Positions 24,842 through 32,994 of a DNA stretch of 64,000 nt are shown one piece after another. The stretch lies in the NCBI GenBank assembly GCA_017399945.1, contig JAFQAQ010000003.1, positions 62,001 through 126,000 on the forward strand, read 5' to 3'. The notes beneath the pieces are model-generated. The model saw nothing but the letters and a program-made list of their open reading frames with translations. It was not told the DNA's origin and made no database searches. Each line of letters starts with the position of its first letter. Position 1 is the stretch's first letter. Position numbers and translations under genes: made by a program. The stretch comes from Clostridia bacterium (GTDB taxonomy: Bacteria > Bacillota > Clostridia > Christensenellales > Borkfalkiaceae).

Positions 24842-26242
24842 ATGCTTGAATTTTTACCATTAGAGAACAACCTTAATATACTTAAACGATACTTGCCGTA
24901 CGAAAAAAGTGGATTTTGCGAACTTTCGCTTGGCGTAAAACACGCGTGGCGCAAGGTAATTTGTACCAAATACGCCGTGGTGGATAACACTCTTATACTA
25001 AAAGAAAGCAGTCCCGTTTATAAAAACACCTTTTATTATCCCTTGGGCGAAAACGTAAATAACGCACTTTTAGAAATAGAAAACTACTGTATCCAAAAAG
25101 GATTGCCGTTATTATATTGTTGTTTAGACCAAGAACAACTATCCTTTCTTAAAAATCGTTATCCTAACGTCCAAAGTTACTACGACCGTGATTGGAGCGA
25201 TTATATCTATCTTGCCGAAAGTTTTAAAACGTACTCGGGCAAAAAACTTTCAGGTCAACGCAACCACGTTAACAAATTCAAAAAAACCTATCCTACGGGA
25301 AAGTTTAAGTTAGCCACCGAAAAGGATATTCCAAGACTTATAGAATTTACCGAAAAGTTAAACGCTCAAACGCAATTTTCCAGCTGGACGGCAAAGGTTG
25401 AAGCCCAAAGTATAGTCGATTTTTTGCAAAACGCTTTTAAGTTAGACCAACTTATAGGGTACGTGGAAGTGGACGACGATATAGTTGCTTTTTCAATGGG
25501 CGAAAGGGTAAACGATTATCTTATCGTGCACGTGGAAAAAGCCCTTAAAGAATACCAAGGGGCGTATCCTTTCGTTGCAAGCGAGTTTGCAAAAGCTTTT
25601 GCAACCGACGGCGTGAAGTATATCAATCGCGAAGAAGATTGCGGTGACTTGGGACTAAGAACTTCCAAAACCCAATACCACCCACTTTTAATTAAAGAAA
25701 AGTTTTATCTTAAAGCCTTTTCTCCCATAGATTATATTAACCCCGATATTTGTCTTACGGCAGGCGACTTAACCATAACTGCTATTAAAGAACAAGACAA
25801 ACAAGATTATTATAATCTATACGTAGACGAAAAACTAAACGAACTATGGGGTTACGATTATAAATCAGACCTAAACGGCAAAAAGCCTACCCCCGAATAT
25901 TTTTACGATTTTCAAAACTCCTTAAAAGAAAAAAGGGAAGAATTTAGTTTCGCCGTTAGACTAAACGGCAAAATGATAGGCGAAATCCCACTATATAACT
26001 TTGATTTTTTTGGTGGTGGCGAAATAGGTTACAGGTTTTTTAGCGAGTATCAGGGCAAAGGATACGCAACGATTAGCGCAAACGCCGTTAAGGAATACTT
26101 TTTTACCGTACTAAACGGAAAAAAACTTAAAACCCGTTGCTATAAACAAAACGCAAAAAGCCACGCGTTAATAGAACGCCTTGGGTTTAAGCTGTCGCGC
26201 CAAGACCAAACGCATTTTTATTTTGAAATGCAAATTGAATAG
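24842..26242 (+). CDS. DUF2156 (lysyltransferase-like) and GNAT fusion protein
   Basis: A 466-residue protein with two parts. Residues 1-290 resemble DUF2156, related to the phosphatidylglycerol lysyltransferase C-terminal fold: YDRDWSDYIYLAESFKTYSG and KKLSGQRNHVNKFKK, then INREEDCGDLGLRTSKTQYH. Residues about 305-466 are a RimJ/RimL-type GNAT acetyltransferase, with FAVRLNGKMIGEIPLYNFD, GEIGYRFFSEYQGKGYAT and NAKSHALIERLGFKLSRQ. There is no membrane segment, so it is soluble. The substrate is unknown. The ATG at 24842 is chosen with AGGAAG upstream; longer in-frame starts lie in the terminator of parB. Confidence 0.75.
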   Translation: MLEFLPLENNLNILKRYLPYEKSGFCELSLGVKHAWRKVICTKYAVVDNTLILKESSPVYKNTFYYPLGENVNNALLEIENYCIQKGLPLLYCCLDQEQLSFLKNRYPNVQSYYDRDWSDYIYLAESFKTYSGKKLSGQRNHVNKFKKTYPTGKFKLATEKDIPRLIEFTEKLNAQTQFSSWTAKVEAQSIVDFLQNAFKLDQLIGYVEVDDDIVAFSMGERVNDYLIVHVEKALKEYQGAYPFVASEFAKAFATDGVKYINREEDCGDLGLRTSKTQYHPLLIKEKFYLKAFSPIDYINPDICLTAGDLTITAIKEQDKQDYYNLYVDEKLNELWGYDYKSDLNGKKPTPEYFYDFQNSLKEKREEFSFAVRLNGKMIGEIPLYNFDFFGGGEIGYRFFSEYQGKGYATISANAVKEYFFTVLNGKKLKTRCYKQNAKSHALIERLGFKLSRQDQTHFYFEMQIE

Positions 26243-26302
26243 TAACAAAACCCATTACCTTTTGATTTCAAAAAGGGGGGAGCGTTTTAGATAAAACAAA
26301 AA

Positions 26303-26329
26303 AAAGCAAGGATTTTCCTTGCTTTTTTG
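26303..26329. terminator. Terminator between the DUF2156-GNAT gene and the rhamnosidase
   Basis: AAAGCAAGGA (26303-26312) pairs with TCCTTGCTTT (26316-26325), with A/T runs on both sides, between two convergent genes. Confidence 0.85.
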
Positions 26330-26351
26330 ATTATTAAGGTTTATGGATAAC

Positions 26352-28553
26352 TTAAATTACGGTTACGGTAAAGCCTGTGTTTTCTAGTATTTGAACGTTG
26401 GGTTTTCCGTCTGTGATTTCTACCGTGTATTTTAAGCTTTTGCCCATTTTGTTGTAGGTGCAATTTACCTTGTTTATTCCTTCAAACACGAGTGGGTTAA
26501 TTACCAAGTTGAGAGGGCTATTCATATCGGGGTTAACCTTTAACCCTGCGATATACTTATAGAAAAATCCCGAAACGAAACCCCAGAAGTGATGGTTATG
26601 GCTTCTTAGATAGCCACCGTGTCTTGGGAAAGTGGAGTTGTCGGCGAGTTCATAAAATTCCTCTGCCAAGGTGGTGAATCCTCTTTTTACCCAATCGTAG
26701 TATGATGGGAACTTGTCCTGAGTGATAAGTTTTAGCGCTAAATCGTGGTGTCCGTTATCTGCAAGAACTTCAAAAAGCACCCTTGCACCGGCAACGCCAA
26801 CTTGCATAACGCCTCCGTCCTCGTTGATAATTTCTATCAAGTTATCAACAGCCTTTTTAAGTTCTTCTTGGCTGAAAATACCTGCCGAAATTGCCCTTGC
26901 TTGCGCAGTTTGTTTTCTAACGGTTACGAACAAGTTTTGGTCTACCCAAGTTTTTCTAAACGTTGCTCTAAGTTGGTTAGCGAACTCGTCTAGTTGCTTA
27001 ACGTAATCGGTATCTCCGATTATGGTGAATATGGTTTTTGCCTTTTCTAGCATACCGATTACCACCAAAGTATCGGTAATTTCTATTGGGGTATTGGGTT
27101 TTTTAAGTCCTTCCCAACGCGCTTCGCACCAATCGGGAATTCCGTATTCTAAAAGACCGTTTTCTTTTACCTTACATTCTTTTACGTACTTAAAATATTT
27201 CTTTAAGTGGGGAGCAAGATCGTGCAAAAGTTCTTTTTTGCCGTAAGTTTTATAATCAAAGTAGGGGAGTTCGGTTATAGCAAAATCTTCCACGGGACCG
27301 TTACCCCATTCGTAACCCCACTCGGCAGTAGGAACGATTCCGGGGATTGCGCCTTGCTCGTTTTGGCATAGCGCAATGTTAGTAAGCCATTCTCTTATAT
27401 CCTTTCCGCACCCGAAATTATAATAAAGTTGTTCGGCAGAAAGCGCTGCGTCGCCAAGCCAACCGTTCTTTTCTCTATGTGGACAATCGGTTGGAAAATA
27501 CTGGAAGTTTCCTTTGTCGGCTTCAACCGTCATTTGTTGAATTTTGTTGGCTACTTGGTCGTTACAAGAAAACTCGCTTTGGTCTTCAAAATCACTGTGA
27601 TATACCTTTAAGGTCAAAAAGTCAGGCGTTGCTTGCGCTCCGTCAATACCTTCAACGAAAACGTATCTAAATCCGTGATAGGTAAAGTGTGGCTCGTAAA
27701 TTTCGGGCGAGCCGTCGTCTTTCGTCCAATAAATATCCGTTTGCCATTTATCTAAATCAAACAAAAACGGCACGCAAATATTCTTTTGGTATAAAACTCG
27801 GTTGTCAAGCAAAATTTCCCCGTGGTGTAAAATAAATCTTTGGTGGGGTGCGTAAAACTCTTTTAGGTTAAGTTCCACAACGCCCGTGTAGTTAGCGCCA
27901 AAGTCGAACACGTTACCACACTCGGTACGCCAAATTTTTACCGGTTTAACTATTTTCGTGCATTTAATGGGGTTTGCCGTGCAAAGTTTTGCAACTCCTT
28001 TTGGGGTGGTTGCTTTTATACACTTTTTCCATTTAGAATCGTCAAAATCAATTTCTGCCCAGCCTTTAATTTCCTTTTGACCGTCGTATTCTTCGCCGAT
28101 ACGATAATCGTCGTAAATTATTGGAGAGGGCGCCCATCTAAAACTCTTGTCCGCTTCAAATAAAAGTTTGCCGTCTACGATAAAAGAAAGGGCGAGTTTT
28201 GGCGCTGAACGGTAAGAAGCCTCGTCAAAATGCCAAGGTTTACCACCTTCGTTATTTAAAAAACCGTTGCCTAGTATAAACGCAAAAACGTTTTTACCCT
28301 TTTTTAGATATGGCGAAAGGTCGTATTTATCGTAATAACAAACTTGGTTTGGGTTGGAAATATACGGGGCGAACTTGCCCTTCGTTATATTTTGCCCGTT
28401 AACGTAAATTTCATAAAAACCAAGACCGCAAACGTAAATCTCCGCCGTGGAAAAATCTTTTAGATTAAAGGTTTTTCTAATATACGGCGCGGGGATTTTG
28501 TTTTCTTGTGTAGAATAGTTTTTAGTTGCCGAAATAAATTTTTTGGAAAACAT
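26352..28553 (-). CDS. Alpha-L-rhamnosidase, GH78-like
   Basis: A 733-residue protein with the domain order of GH78: an N-terminal beta-sandwich with IYVCGLGFYEIYVNGQNITK, a second beta domain (EPHFTYHGFRYVFVEG, about 285-300), then an (alpha/alpha)6 barrel with FPTDCPHREKNGWLGDAALS, which carries the conserved acidic cluster. The end is a C-terminal beta-sandwich. It has no signal peptide, so it is likely cytoplasmic and hydrolyses rhamnosides from imported oligosaccharides. I choose the ATG at 28553 (AGGAG 8 nt upstream) over an upstream in-frame start. With the uxa operon at 57-63 kb it points to pectin use. Confidence 0.85.
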   Translation of the reverse strand: MFSKKFISATKNYSTQENKIPAPYIRKTFNLKDFSTAEIYVCGLGFYEIYVNGQNITKGKFAPYISNPNQVCYYDKYDLSPYLKKGKNVFAFILGNGFLNNEGGKPWHFDEASYRSAPKLALSFIVDGKLLFEADKSFRWAPSPIIYDDYRIGEEYDGQKEIKGWAEIDFDDSKWKKCIKATTPKGVAKLCTANPIKCTKIVKPVKIWRTECGNVFDFGANYTGVVELNLKEFYAPHQRFILHHGEILLDNRVLYQKNICVPFLFDLDKWQTDIYWTKDDGSPEIYEPHFTYHGFRYVFVEGIDGAQATPDFLTLKVYHSDFEDQSEFSCNDQVANKIQQMTVEADKGNFQYFPTDCPHREKNGWLGDAALSAEQLYYNFGCGKDIREWLTNIALCQNEQGAIPGIVPTAEWGYEWGNGPVEDFAITELPYFDYKTYGKKELLHDLAPHLKKYFKYVKECKVKENGLLEYGIPDWCEARWEGLKKPNTPIEITDTLVVIGMLEKAKTIFTIIGDTDYVKQLDEFANQLRATFRKTWVDQNLFVTVRKQTAQARAISAGIFSQEELKKAVDNLIEIINEDGGVMQVGVAGARVLFEVLADNGHHDLALKLITQDKFPSYYDWVKRGFTTLAEEFYELADNSTFPRHGGYLRSHNHHFWGFVSGFFYKYIAGLKVNPDMNSPLNLVINPLVFEGINKVNCTYNKMGKSLKYTVEITDGKPNVQILENTGFTVTVI

Positions 28554-28581
28554 AAGCAAACTCCTAATAAATCTACCTAAA

Positions 28582-28614
28582 ATAATAAAGCACCCCTTGA
28601 CTTTTGTCAAGGGG
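28582..28614 (-). promoter_or_regulatory. Rhamnosidase promoter embedded in an inverted repeat
   Basis: On the minus strand TTGACA (28605-28610) and TATTAT (28582-28587) are 17 nt apart. The -35 box lies inside a perfect inverted repeat: CCCCTTGAC (28593-28601) and GTCAAGGGG (28606-28614) around four Ts. The same repeat can form a hairpin followed by TGCTTTATTATTTT and may also terminate the upstream small gene. Confidence 0.6.
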
Positions 28615-28636
28615 AAATATTAAATTAATCGTACGG

Positions 28637-28918
28637 TTAATGCTTTTTTGATGAACTAGTAACTCTTTTTATAAATTCGTCGTGACCGTTCATAACTTTT
28701 ATCATATTTTCTTGCAAAGGTTTTGGCAAGACGTTGGGCGTGGTTTGTGCGTGTGGTTGACGGGGGTTTTGGCTAGCATTATCGGTCAAAACGACCGAAT
28801 GGGGCTCCTTTTCTTGCGAATTTTTGGAGTTTTGATTATTTGAAAAAAAATTATACCCGTGGGTTTTATAAAAGTCAGCCAAACTGCCTATCAACTTAAA
28901 AATGCCGAATTTATCCAT
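28637..28918 (-). CDS. Hypothetical small protein
   Basis: A 93-residue hydrophilic protein with no recognised domain. The N-terminal MDKFGIFKLIGSLADFYKTH is partly amphipathic. The middle is rich in Asn, Ser and Pro, and the C-terminus (MIKVMNGHDEFIKRVTSSSK) is basic. The start may instead be a GTG 15 nt upstream (28933). It lies immediately upstream of the rhamnosidase gene on the same strand, separated by the inverted repeat. No function is proposed. Confidence 0.5.
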   Translation of the reverse strand: MDKFGIFKLIGSLADFYKTHGYNFFSNNQNSKNSQEKEPHSVVLTDNASQNPRQPHAQTTPNVLPKPLQENMIKVMNGHDEFIKRVTSSSKKH

Positions 28919-28967
28919 AATTTGCTTTTCCACCTTATTAAAAAAGTTAAAAATGATTTGAAAACTA

Positions 28968-28996
28968 TTGCAAAAAAGATTTGTTTGTTATATAAT
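28968..28996 (+). promoter_or_regulatory. Promoter of the lipoprotein at 29.06 kb
   Basis: TTGCAA (28968-28973) and TATAAT (28991-28996) are 17 nt apart. The leader carries a hairpin: TTCGGGAA (29018-29025) pairs with TTCCCGAA (29038-29045), just before the ribosome site. Confidence 0.65.
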
Positions 28997-29061
28997 GTAC
29001 GGGTATAAATATATATATTCGGGAAGTATCAAAAAGTTTCCCGAACGGCTATGGAGATTTT

Positions 29062-30993
29062 ATGAAAAAATTATTACTCAAAATCCTTCTTTGCGTTATG
29101 TCCTTGTGCGTGCTTATCGGTGTTTCCGGTTGTAAGGAAGGGGATTGGCAAGGCACTTCCATGAAAAATTGGGGAGAAGTTGTTTCTTCTAACGCAGGGT
29201 TCATGGTAGAAACGGAAAATTATTTCTATTATATCAACGGCTACGCTTCTTACGGTGACGATAACACCTTCGGCACTCCCGTAAAAGGCGCGCTTATGGC
29301 TGTTGAAAAAGCTTCACTTTTAACAGATAACGTTAAGACCGAAGTCGTAGTACCCAAGCTTTTCGTTGCAAGCGATTATCAAGCGGGCGTTTACATCTAC
29401 GGCGACTACGTTTATTACGGAACTTCTAGTACCGATAAAAACAACCAAGGCGAAATCGCCGTTAGTGAACTTACCTTTACTAGAACTAAGTTAGACGGCT
29501 CGGCCACCGAAAAATTCTTTACCGTTGATTCTCTTTCCACTCAATACAGATTCGTGGAAAACGACGGTAAGGTATATCTCGTTTGGTACGATGCTGAAAA
29601 CACCGCTCTTAAAGTTTATAACACTTCTACTAAATCAGAACAAGTTATCGCTAAAACCGATTCCACTACCAAAGGTAAGTTTGAATCCCTTGCAGAATAC
29701 AAGTTCGTAGAAGGCGAAGGTTATAACGGCGTTTCGGTTATCTATACCGTAACCGTTTACGAAGAAGATTATTACGAAAAGGCTGCCGAAAAAGAAGGTT
29801 ATTCTAGGGCAACTGCAAGCTATAACAAAGTTTACGCGTACTCTGCTGGCGACGGCGTTAATGAAGGCAACGAGTTTAGGGGACAATGCGTTCTTAACGG
29901 TATTGCCGATAACGATAACGACGGGAAGGCAGACGATTGTTCTTACCAAGTAACTTTGGTAAAAGACGGTTTCGTGTTCTATACCCAAAACGAACTAGAC
30001 GGTAGCGTAAAGACCTTTGGCGTTGACCTTAAATCAGCTGATAAACAAGACTTGTTTGCAGACGCAGTTAAAATTATTAACGACGAGGCTATCGCAGAAG
30101 ACACCTTGTTCGTTTCCTTTGAAGAAGTTTATCAATTATTTGCTTTCGACGAATCTGACGAAACTCAAAAACATATCGTTAGAACCACTCTTTTAGACGA
30201 TGCTGACGAAAAATGGTTAAAAATTGCCTTCGTTGGTGGTGCTAGCGACGTTATGGCTGTTAGAAAAGACGCAGGCAAAGACTACGTTTATTATATTAAC
30301 GAAAACAACGCAATCGCTCGTGTAGAAGTTTGTGAAGAAGGCGTAGACGAATTCGCTAAGGAAGAAAGAGTTTCGGACGGTGGCGTCGTTTATACTTGGT
30401 ACGCACCCGAAATCCACAATGTTGGCGAAAAAACTTTCGTGTTCTACGCAGACAACACTTCTCGTGGTGGCGCTTACGTTAAAATGGTGGAAATTAGCCA
30501 ACAAACTACCGGAGAAGAAGATACTAACGACGACGGCGAAATCGACGTTAGATTCCTAGAAAACTCCAAACTTATCGGCAAGATTACCGAAGAAGATAAG
30601 GCTGTATTCGCTATCGCAATCTTAAACGAAATCACCTCTCCGTTAGAATACGAAGAAGTTGACGGCGTTGCCGTTTGCAAGGCTGTCGTTGAAGCTAGGG
30701 AAGCTTACGACGCGCTTAGCGAAACTGCAAAAGAATTCTATACCGAAAACGATTTAGAAGTTCTTGAAAGAATGGAAACTGCGGCTAACGCAATTAAATA
30801 TTTAGTTAAACTTAAAGGTATCGAAAACTACTATTTCGTGGACGAAACGGCTCAACAAGCTTTCAAAGACGCTTACCTTGCCGCTAAACCCGTTATGGAC
30901 GAAATCAACGCAGACGAGGACGTGTTAAATCTTATCGAAAACAACCTTAAATGGAGTTACTATAACAAGGCTATCGAACTCTTTGCAAAATAG
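29062..30993 (+). CDS. Large predicted lipoprotein of unknown function
   Basis: A 643-residue exported protein. The N-terminus is a signal peptide with lipobox VSGC (Cys about 24). The next 450 residues are beta-rich, with repeated short YYINGYASYGDDNTFGTP-like and YYGTSSTDKNNQG-like strands that suggest a propeller of the DUF5050 or PKD-like kind. A C-terminal helical region (about 510-640) contains AREAYDALSETAKEFY and ENDLEVLERME, resembling the alpha-helical repeats seen in other Firmicutes surface proteins. It lies upstream of the FAD oxidoreductase. It may bind an extracellular ligand; this is only an inference from layout. Confidence 0.6.
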   Translation: MKKLLLKILLCVMSLCVLIGVSGCKEGDWQGTSMKNWGEVVSSNAGFMVETENYFYYINGYASYGDDNTFGTPVKGALMAVEKASLLTDNVKTEVVVPKLFVASDYQAGVYIYGDYVYYGTSSTDKNNQGEIAVSELTFTRTKLDGSATEKFFTVDSLSTQYRFVENDGKVYLVWYDAENTALKVYNTSTKSEQVIAKTDSTTKGKFESLAEYKFVEGEGYNGVSVIYTVTVYEEDYYEKAAEKEGYSRATASYNKVYAYSAGDGVNEGNEFRGQCVLNGIADNDNDGKADDCSYQVTLVKDGFVFYTQNELDGSVKTFGVDLKSADKQDLFADAVKIINDEAIAEDTLFVSFEEVYQLFAFDESDETQKHIVRTTLLDDADEKWLKIAFVGGASDVMAVRKDAGKDYVYYINENNAIARVEVCEEGVDEFAKEERVSDGGVVYTWYAPEIHNVGEKTFVFYADNTSRGGAYVKMVEISQQTTGEEDTNDDGEIDVRFLENSKLIGKITEEDKAVFAIAILNEITSPLEYEEVDGVAVCKAVVEAREAYDALSETAKEFYTENDLEVLERMETAANAIKYLVKLKGIENYYFVDETAQQAFKDAYLAAKPVMDEINADEDVLNLIENNLKWSYYNKAIELFAK

Positions 30994-31048
30994 TTGGTGG
31001 CAGTTGTCAGTTAAGTTTTTGTAGGTTTTTAGGAGAGATTAAAAGATT

Positions 31049-32284
31049 ATGGATAAAAAGCTTATAATTGAAAAGGAAAGGACACTTCCCGTTGCCGGCG
31101 AATACGACGTCGTCGTGGCGGGTGGTGGTGTTGCCGGTATTGCGGCGGCGCTCGCTTCTGCAAGAAACGGTGCGAAAACCCTTTTGCTTGAAAGAACTTA
31201 TATGCTTGGTGGTCTTGGAACGGCGGGGCTCGTAACCATTTATTTGCCTATTTGCGACGGTATGGGCAGACAGGTTAGTTACGGCATTGCCGAAGAACTT
31301 TTAAGACTCTCTGCAAAACACGGCGCAGAACCCAACTTTCGTGTGGACGGTAGACATACCGGAAAAACTTGGTTGGAAGAAGGGCACTCAATCGAAGAAA
31401 AGAAAAAAGACCGCTTCGACGTGCAATATAACGGTTGCGTATTTGCTATTTTATGCGAGCAATTACTTATCGAAAACGGTGTTGATATCCTTTATGGAAC
31501 GACCGTTGCTTCGGCGTGTGTTGATAACGATAAAATTACTGCCGTTATCACTGAAAACAAGAGTGGCAGACAAGCCTTTTTAGGCAAAAACTTTATAGAC
31601 GCTTCCGGCGATGCCGATCTTGCGTTGCAATCGGGCGCACAAACCGAAGAATTTAAACAAGGAAACGTTCTTGCGTCTTGGTATTACGAACTTATAGACG
31701 GTAAATTCAAACTTAATATGCTTGGTTTTGCCGATATTCCGGATAAATATAAAACAAAAGAACAATTGGAAAATAAAGGCAAAAGATTTAAGGGGTTGGA
31801 GGGCAAAGAACTTTCGTCAATGGCCGTTCAATCGCACGCTAGTCTTTTACAAGATTTTCTTAAAAAGGGCGAGATAACCGAAAACCACGCTCTTGCTCAA
31901 ATTGCAACTATTCCTCAAACTAGAATGACAAGGCGTATAGAAGGTAGGGTAGTTTTAGACGACGAACCCTTCAAATCCTATGAAGATAGCGTTGGTTTAA
32001 TTAGTAACTGGCGTAAGGCTGGTCCTGTGTTTGAAGTGCCTTACGGCTCGTTGATTTCTAAAAATATCAAAAACCTTTCGGCTTGTGGAAGATGTATATC
32101 GGCAACGGACACTATGTGGGAACTATCTCGCGTAATTCCTTGTTGTGCGGTTACTGGCGAAGCAGTGGGAACGGCTGCCGCAATGTTCCAAGATTTTCAC
32201 TCGGCAGACGTAAAAGCTTTGCAAGATAGACTCAGAAAGAACGGTTTAAGGGTAAAATACGAAGAATTAGAACCTTTACAATAA
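31049..32284 (+). CDS. FAD-dependent oxidoreductase
   Basis: A 411-residue protein with the N-terminal Rossmann motif YDVVVAGGGVAGIAAALASA and the LLLERTYMLGGLGTAGLVTI block that follows in the FAD-dependent oxidoreductase family (Pfam12831-like). GNLSACGRCISATDT-type residues occur near 330-345 (NLSACGRCISATDTMWELSR), and the C-terminal CAVTGEAVGTAAAMFQD is the FAD-closing motif. The reaction is unknown; close families oxidise small carbohydrates or amino acids. It begins 55 nt after the lipoprotein stop, with AGGAGA upstream. Confidence 0.8.
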   Translation: MDKKLIIEKERTLPVAGEYDVVVAGGGVAGIAAALASARNGAKTLLLERTYMLGGLGTAGLVTIYLPICDGMGRQVSYGIAEELLRLSAKHGAEPNFRVDGRHTGKTWLEEGHSIEEKKKDRFDVQYNGCVFAILCEQLLIENGVDILYGTTVASACVDNDKITAVITENKSGRQAFLGKNFIDASGDADLALQSGAQTEEFKQGNVLASWYYELIDGKFKLNMLGFADIPDKYKTKEQLENKGKRFKGLEGKELSSMAVQSHASLLQDFLKKGEITENHALAQIATIPQTRMTRRIEGRVVLDDEPFKSYEDSVGLISNWRKAGPVFEVPYGSLISKNIKNLSACGRCISATDTMWELSRVIPCCAVTGEAVGTAAAMFQDFHSADVKALQDRLRKNGLRVKYEELEPLQ

Positions 32285-32344
32285 ACCTGAAAGAATATAT
32301 AAATAAATAAAACAAAAAATTTTTGCTAAATGGTTAAAATATAA

Positions 32345-32373
32345 TTGACAAGATTTTGTTTTTTGTATATAAT
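32345..32373 (+). promoter_or_regulatory. Promoter of the tRNA-Met/tRNA-Glu operon
   Basis: A perfect TTGACA (32345-32350) and TATAAT (32368-32373) are separated by 17 nt. The transcript should begin about 30 nt before tRNA-Met. Confidence 0.85.
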
Positions 32374-32410
32374 ACATAAGCATTTAGCGATTAAACGTTG
32401 GATGCCACAT

Positions 32411-32487
32411 GGCGGCGTAGCTTAGTTGGTTATAGCGGCCGGTTCATACCCGGCAGGTCGTTGGTTCGAATCTGACCGCCGCTACCA
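32411..32487 (+). tRNA. tRNA-Met (anticodon CAT), probably elongator
   Basis: A 77-nt cloverleaf with the acceptor stem GGCGGCG/CGCCGCT (one G-U pair at the end), D arm GCTTAGTTGGTTATAGC, anticodon stem GCCGG/CCGGC with loop TTCATAC (anticodon CAT at 32445-32447), and T loop TTCGAAT. The CCA end is encoded. Initiator hallmarks (mismatch at 1-72 and three consecutive G-C anticodon pairs) are missing, which favours elongator Met; a lysidine tRNA-Ile cannot be excluded. Confidence 0.9.
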
Positions 32488-32552
32488 CTACAACACACGG
32501 CGTAGTCCGTTTCATAGATAAGTGGACCTGCTCAGGCAGGCACCCACACCAA

Positions 32553-32627
32553 GGCCCCTTGGTCAAGCGGTTAAGACACCACCCTTTCACGGTGGTAACA
32601 TGGGTTCGATTCCCGTAGGGGTCACCA
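32553..32627 (+). tRNA. tRNA-Glu (anticodon TTC)
   Basis: A 75-nt cloverleaf with acceptor GGCCCCT/AGGGGTC, anticodon stem CCACC/GGTGG and loop CTTTCAC (anticodon TTC at 32586-32588). The T loop is TTCGATT and CCA is encoded. It is charged by gltX of this window. It follows tRNA-Met after 65 nt, under the same promoter. Confidence 0.95.
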
Positions 32628-32635
32628 AAAAAGAC

Positions 32636-32665
32636 AAACACACTCAAACGAGTGTGTTTTCTTTT
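32636..32665 (+). terminator. Terminator after tRNA-Glu
   Basis: AAACACACTC (32636-32645) pairs with GAGTGTGTTT (32650-32659), followed by a T-run. Confidence 0.85.
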
Positions 32666-32666
32666 T

Positions 32667-32701
32667 GCAATCCTAACGGATTGCCGAACCCATAGGGTTC
32701 G
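32667..32701. repeat. Two adjacent perfect hairpins
   Basis: GCAATCC/GGATTGC (32667-32684) is directly followed by CGAACCC/GGGTTCG (32685-32701). They resemble a REP-like or stem-loop element and lie just beyond the tRNA terminator. The 32628-32994 spacer also has short hairpins at 32731-32748 and 32767-32781 and the promoter of the next gene; no gene is seen in it. Confidence 0.5.
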
Positions 32702-32730
32702 GCTTTGCCATCGCAGTGAAACGGAGATGC

Positions 32731-32743
32731 TTCCCGTAGGGGT
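32731..32743 (+). repeat. 13-bp copy of the tRNA-Glu 3' region
   Basis: TTCCCGTAGGGGT is identical to positions 32610-32622 in the T arm and acceptor of tRNA-Glu. It might be an old attachment-site scar, though this copy also forms part of a local hairpin. Confidence 0.4.
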
Positions 32744-32886
32744 GGGAAAAAGCGGTATTTGAACCTTAGGGGGTAAGGCAAGAAAAAATTTAAACTTGTC
32801 AAAAGGTGCCGAAGAGTATTATTATAAAGTAAATAAACTAAAAAGAAAGAAAAGGTCTTGTTAGAAATTTAATTAACAGTAAGTAA

Positions 32887-32915
32887 TTGATTTTTGTTCT
32901 ACAATTAGATATAAT
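32887..32915 (+). promoter_or_regulatory. Promoter of the LRR lipoprotein
   Basis: TTGATT (32887-32892) and TATAAT (32910-32915) are 17 nt apart, about 80 nt before the ATG. Confidence 0.65.
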
Positions 32916-32994
32916 AAAGACAACCATAAGGAGTGCGTTAGGGACAGCCCCTTTGACCACACAGCTTGTTTTTTGCGAAAAAGGGAGAAGATTT

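Noticed and set aside
32411-32487. Initiator tRNA-fMet
   Set aside because: The end of the acceptor stem is paired and the anticodon stem lacks the three consecutive G-C pairs of initiator tRNAs.
32444-32647. A 67-codon minus-strand frame across the tRNA genes
   Set aside because: It is the antisense of two clear tRNA cloverleaves and their terminator.
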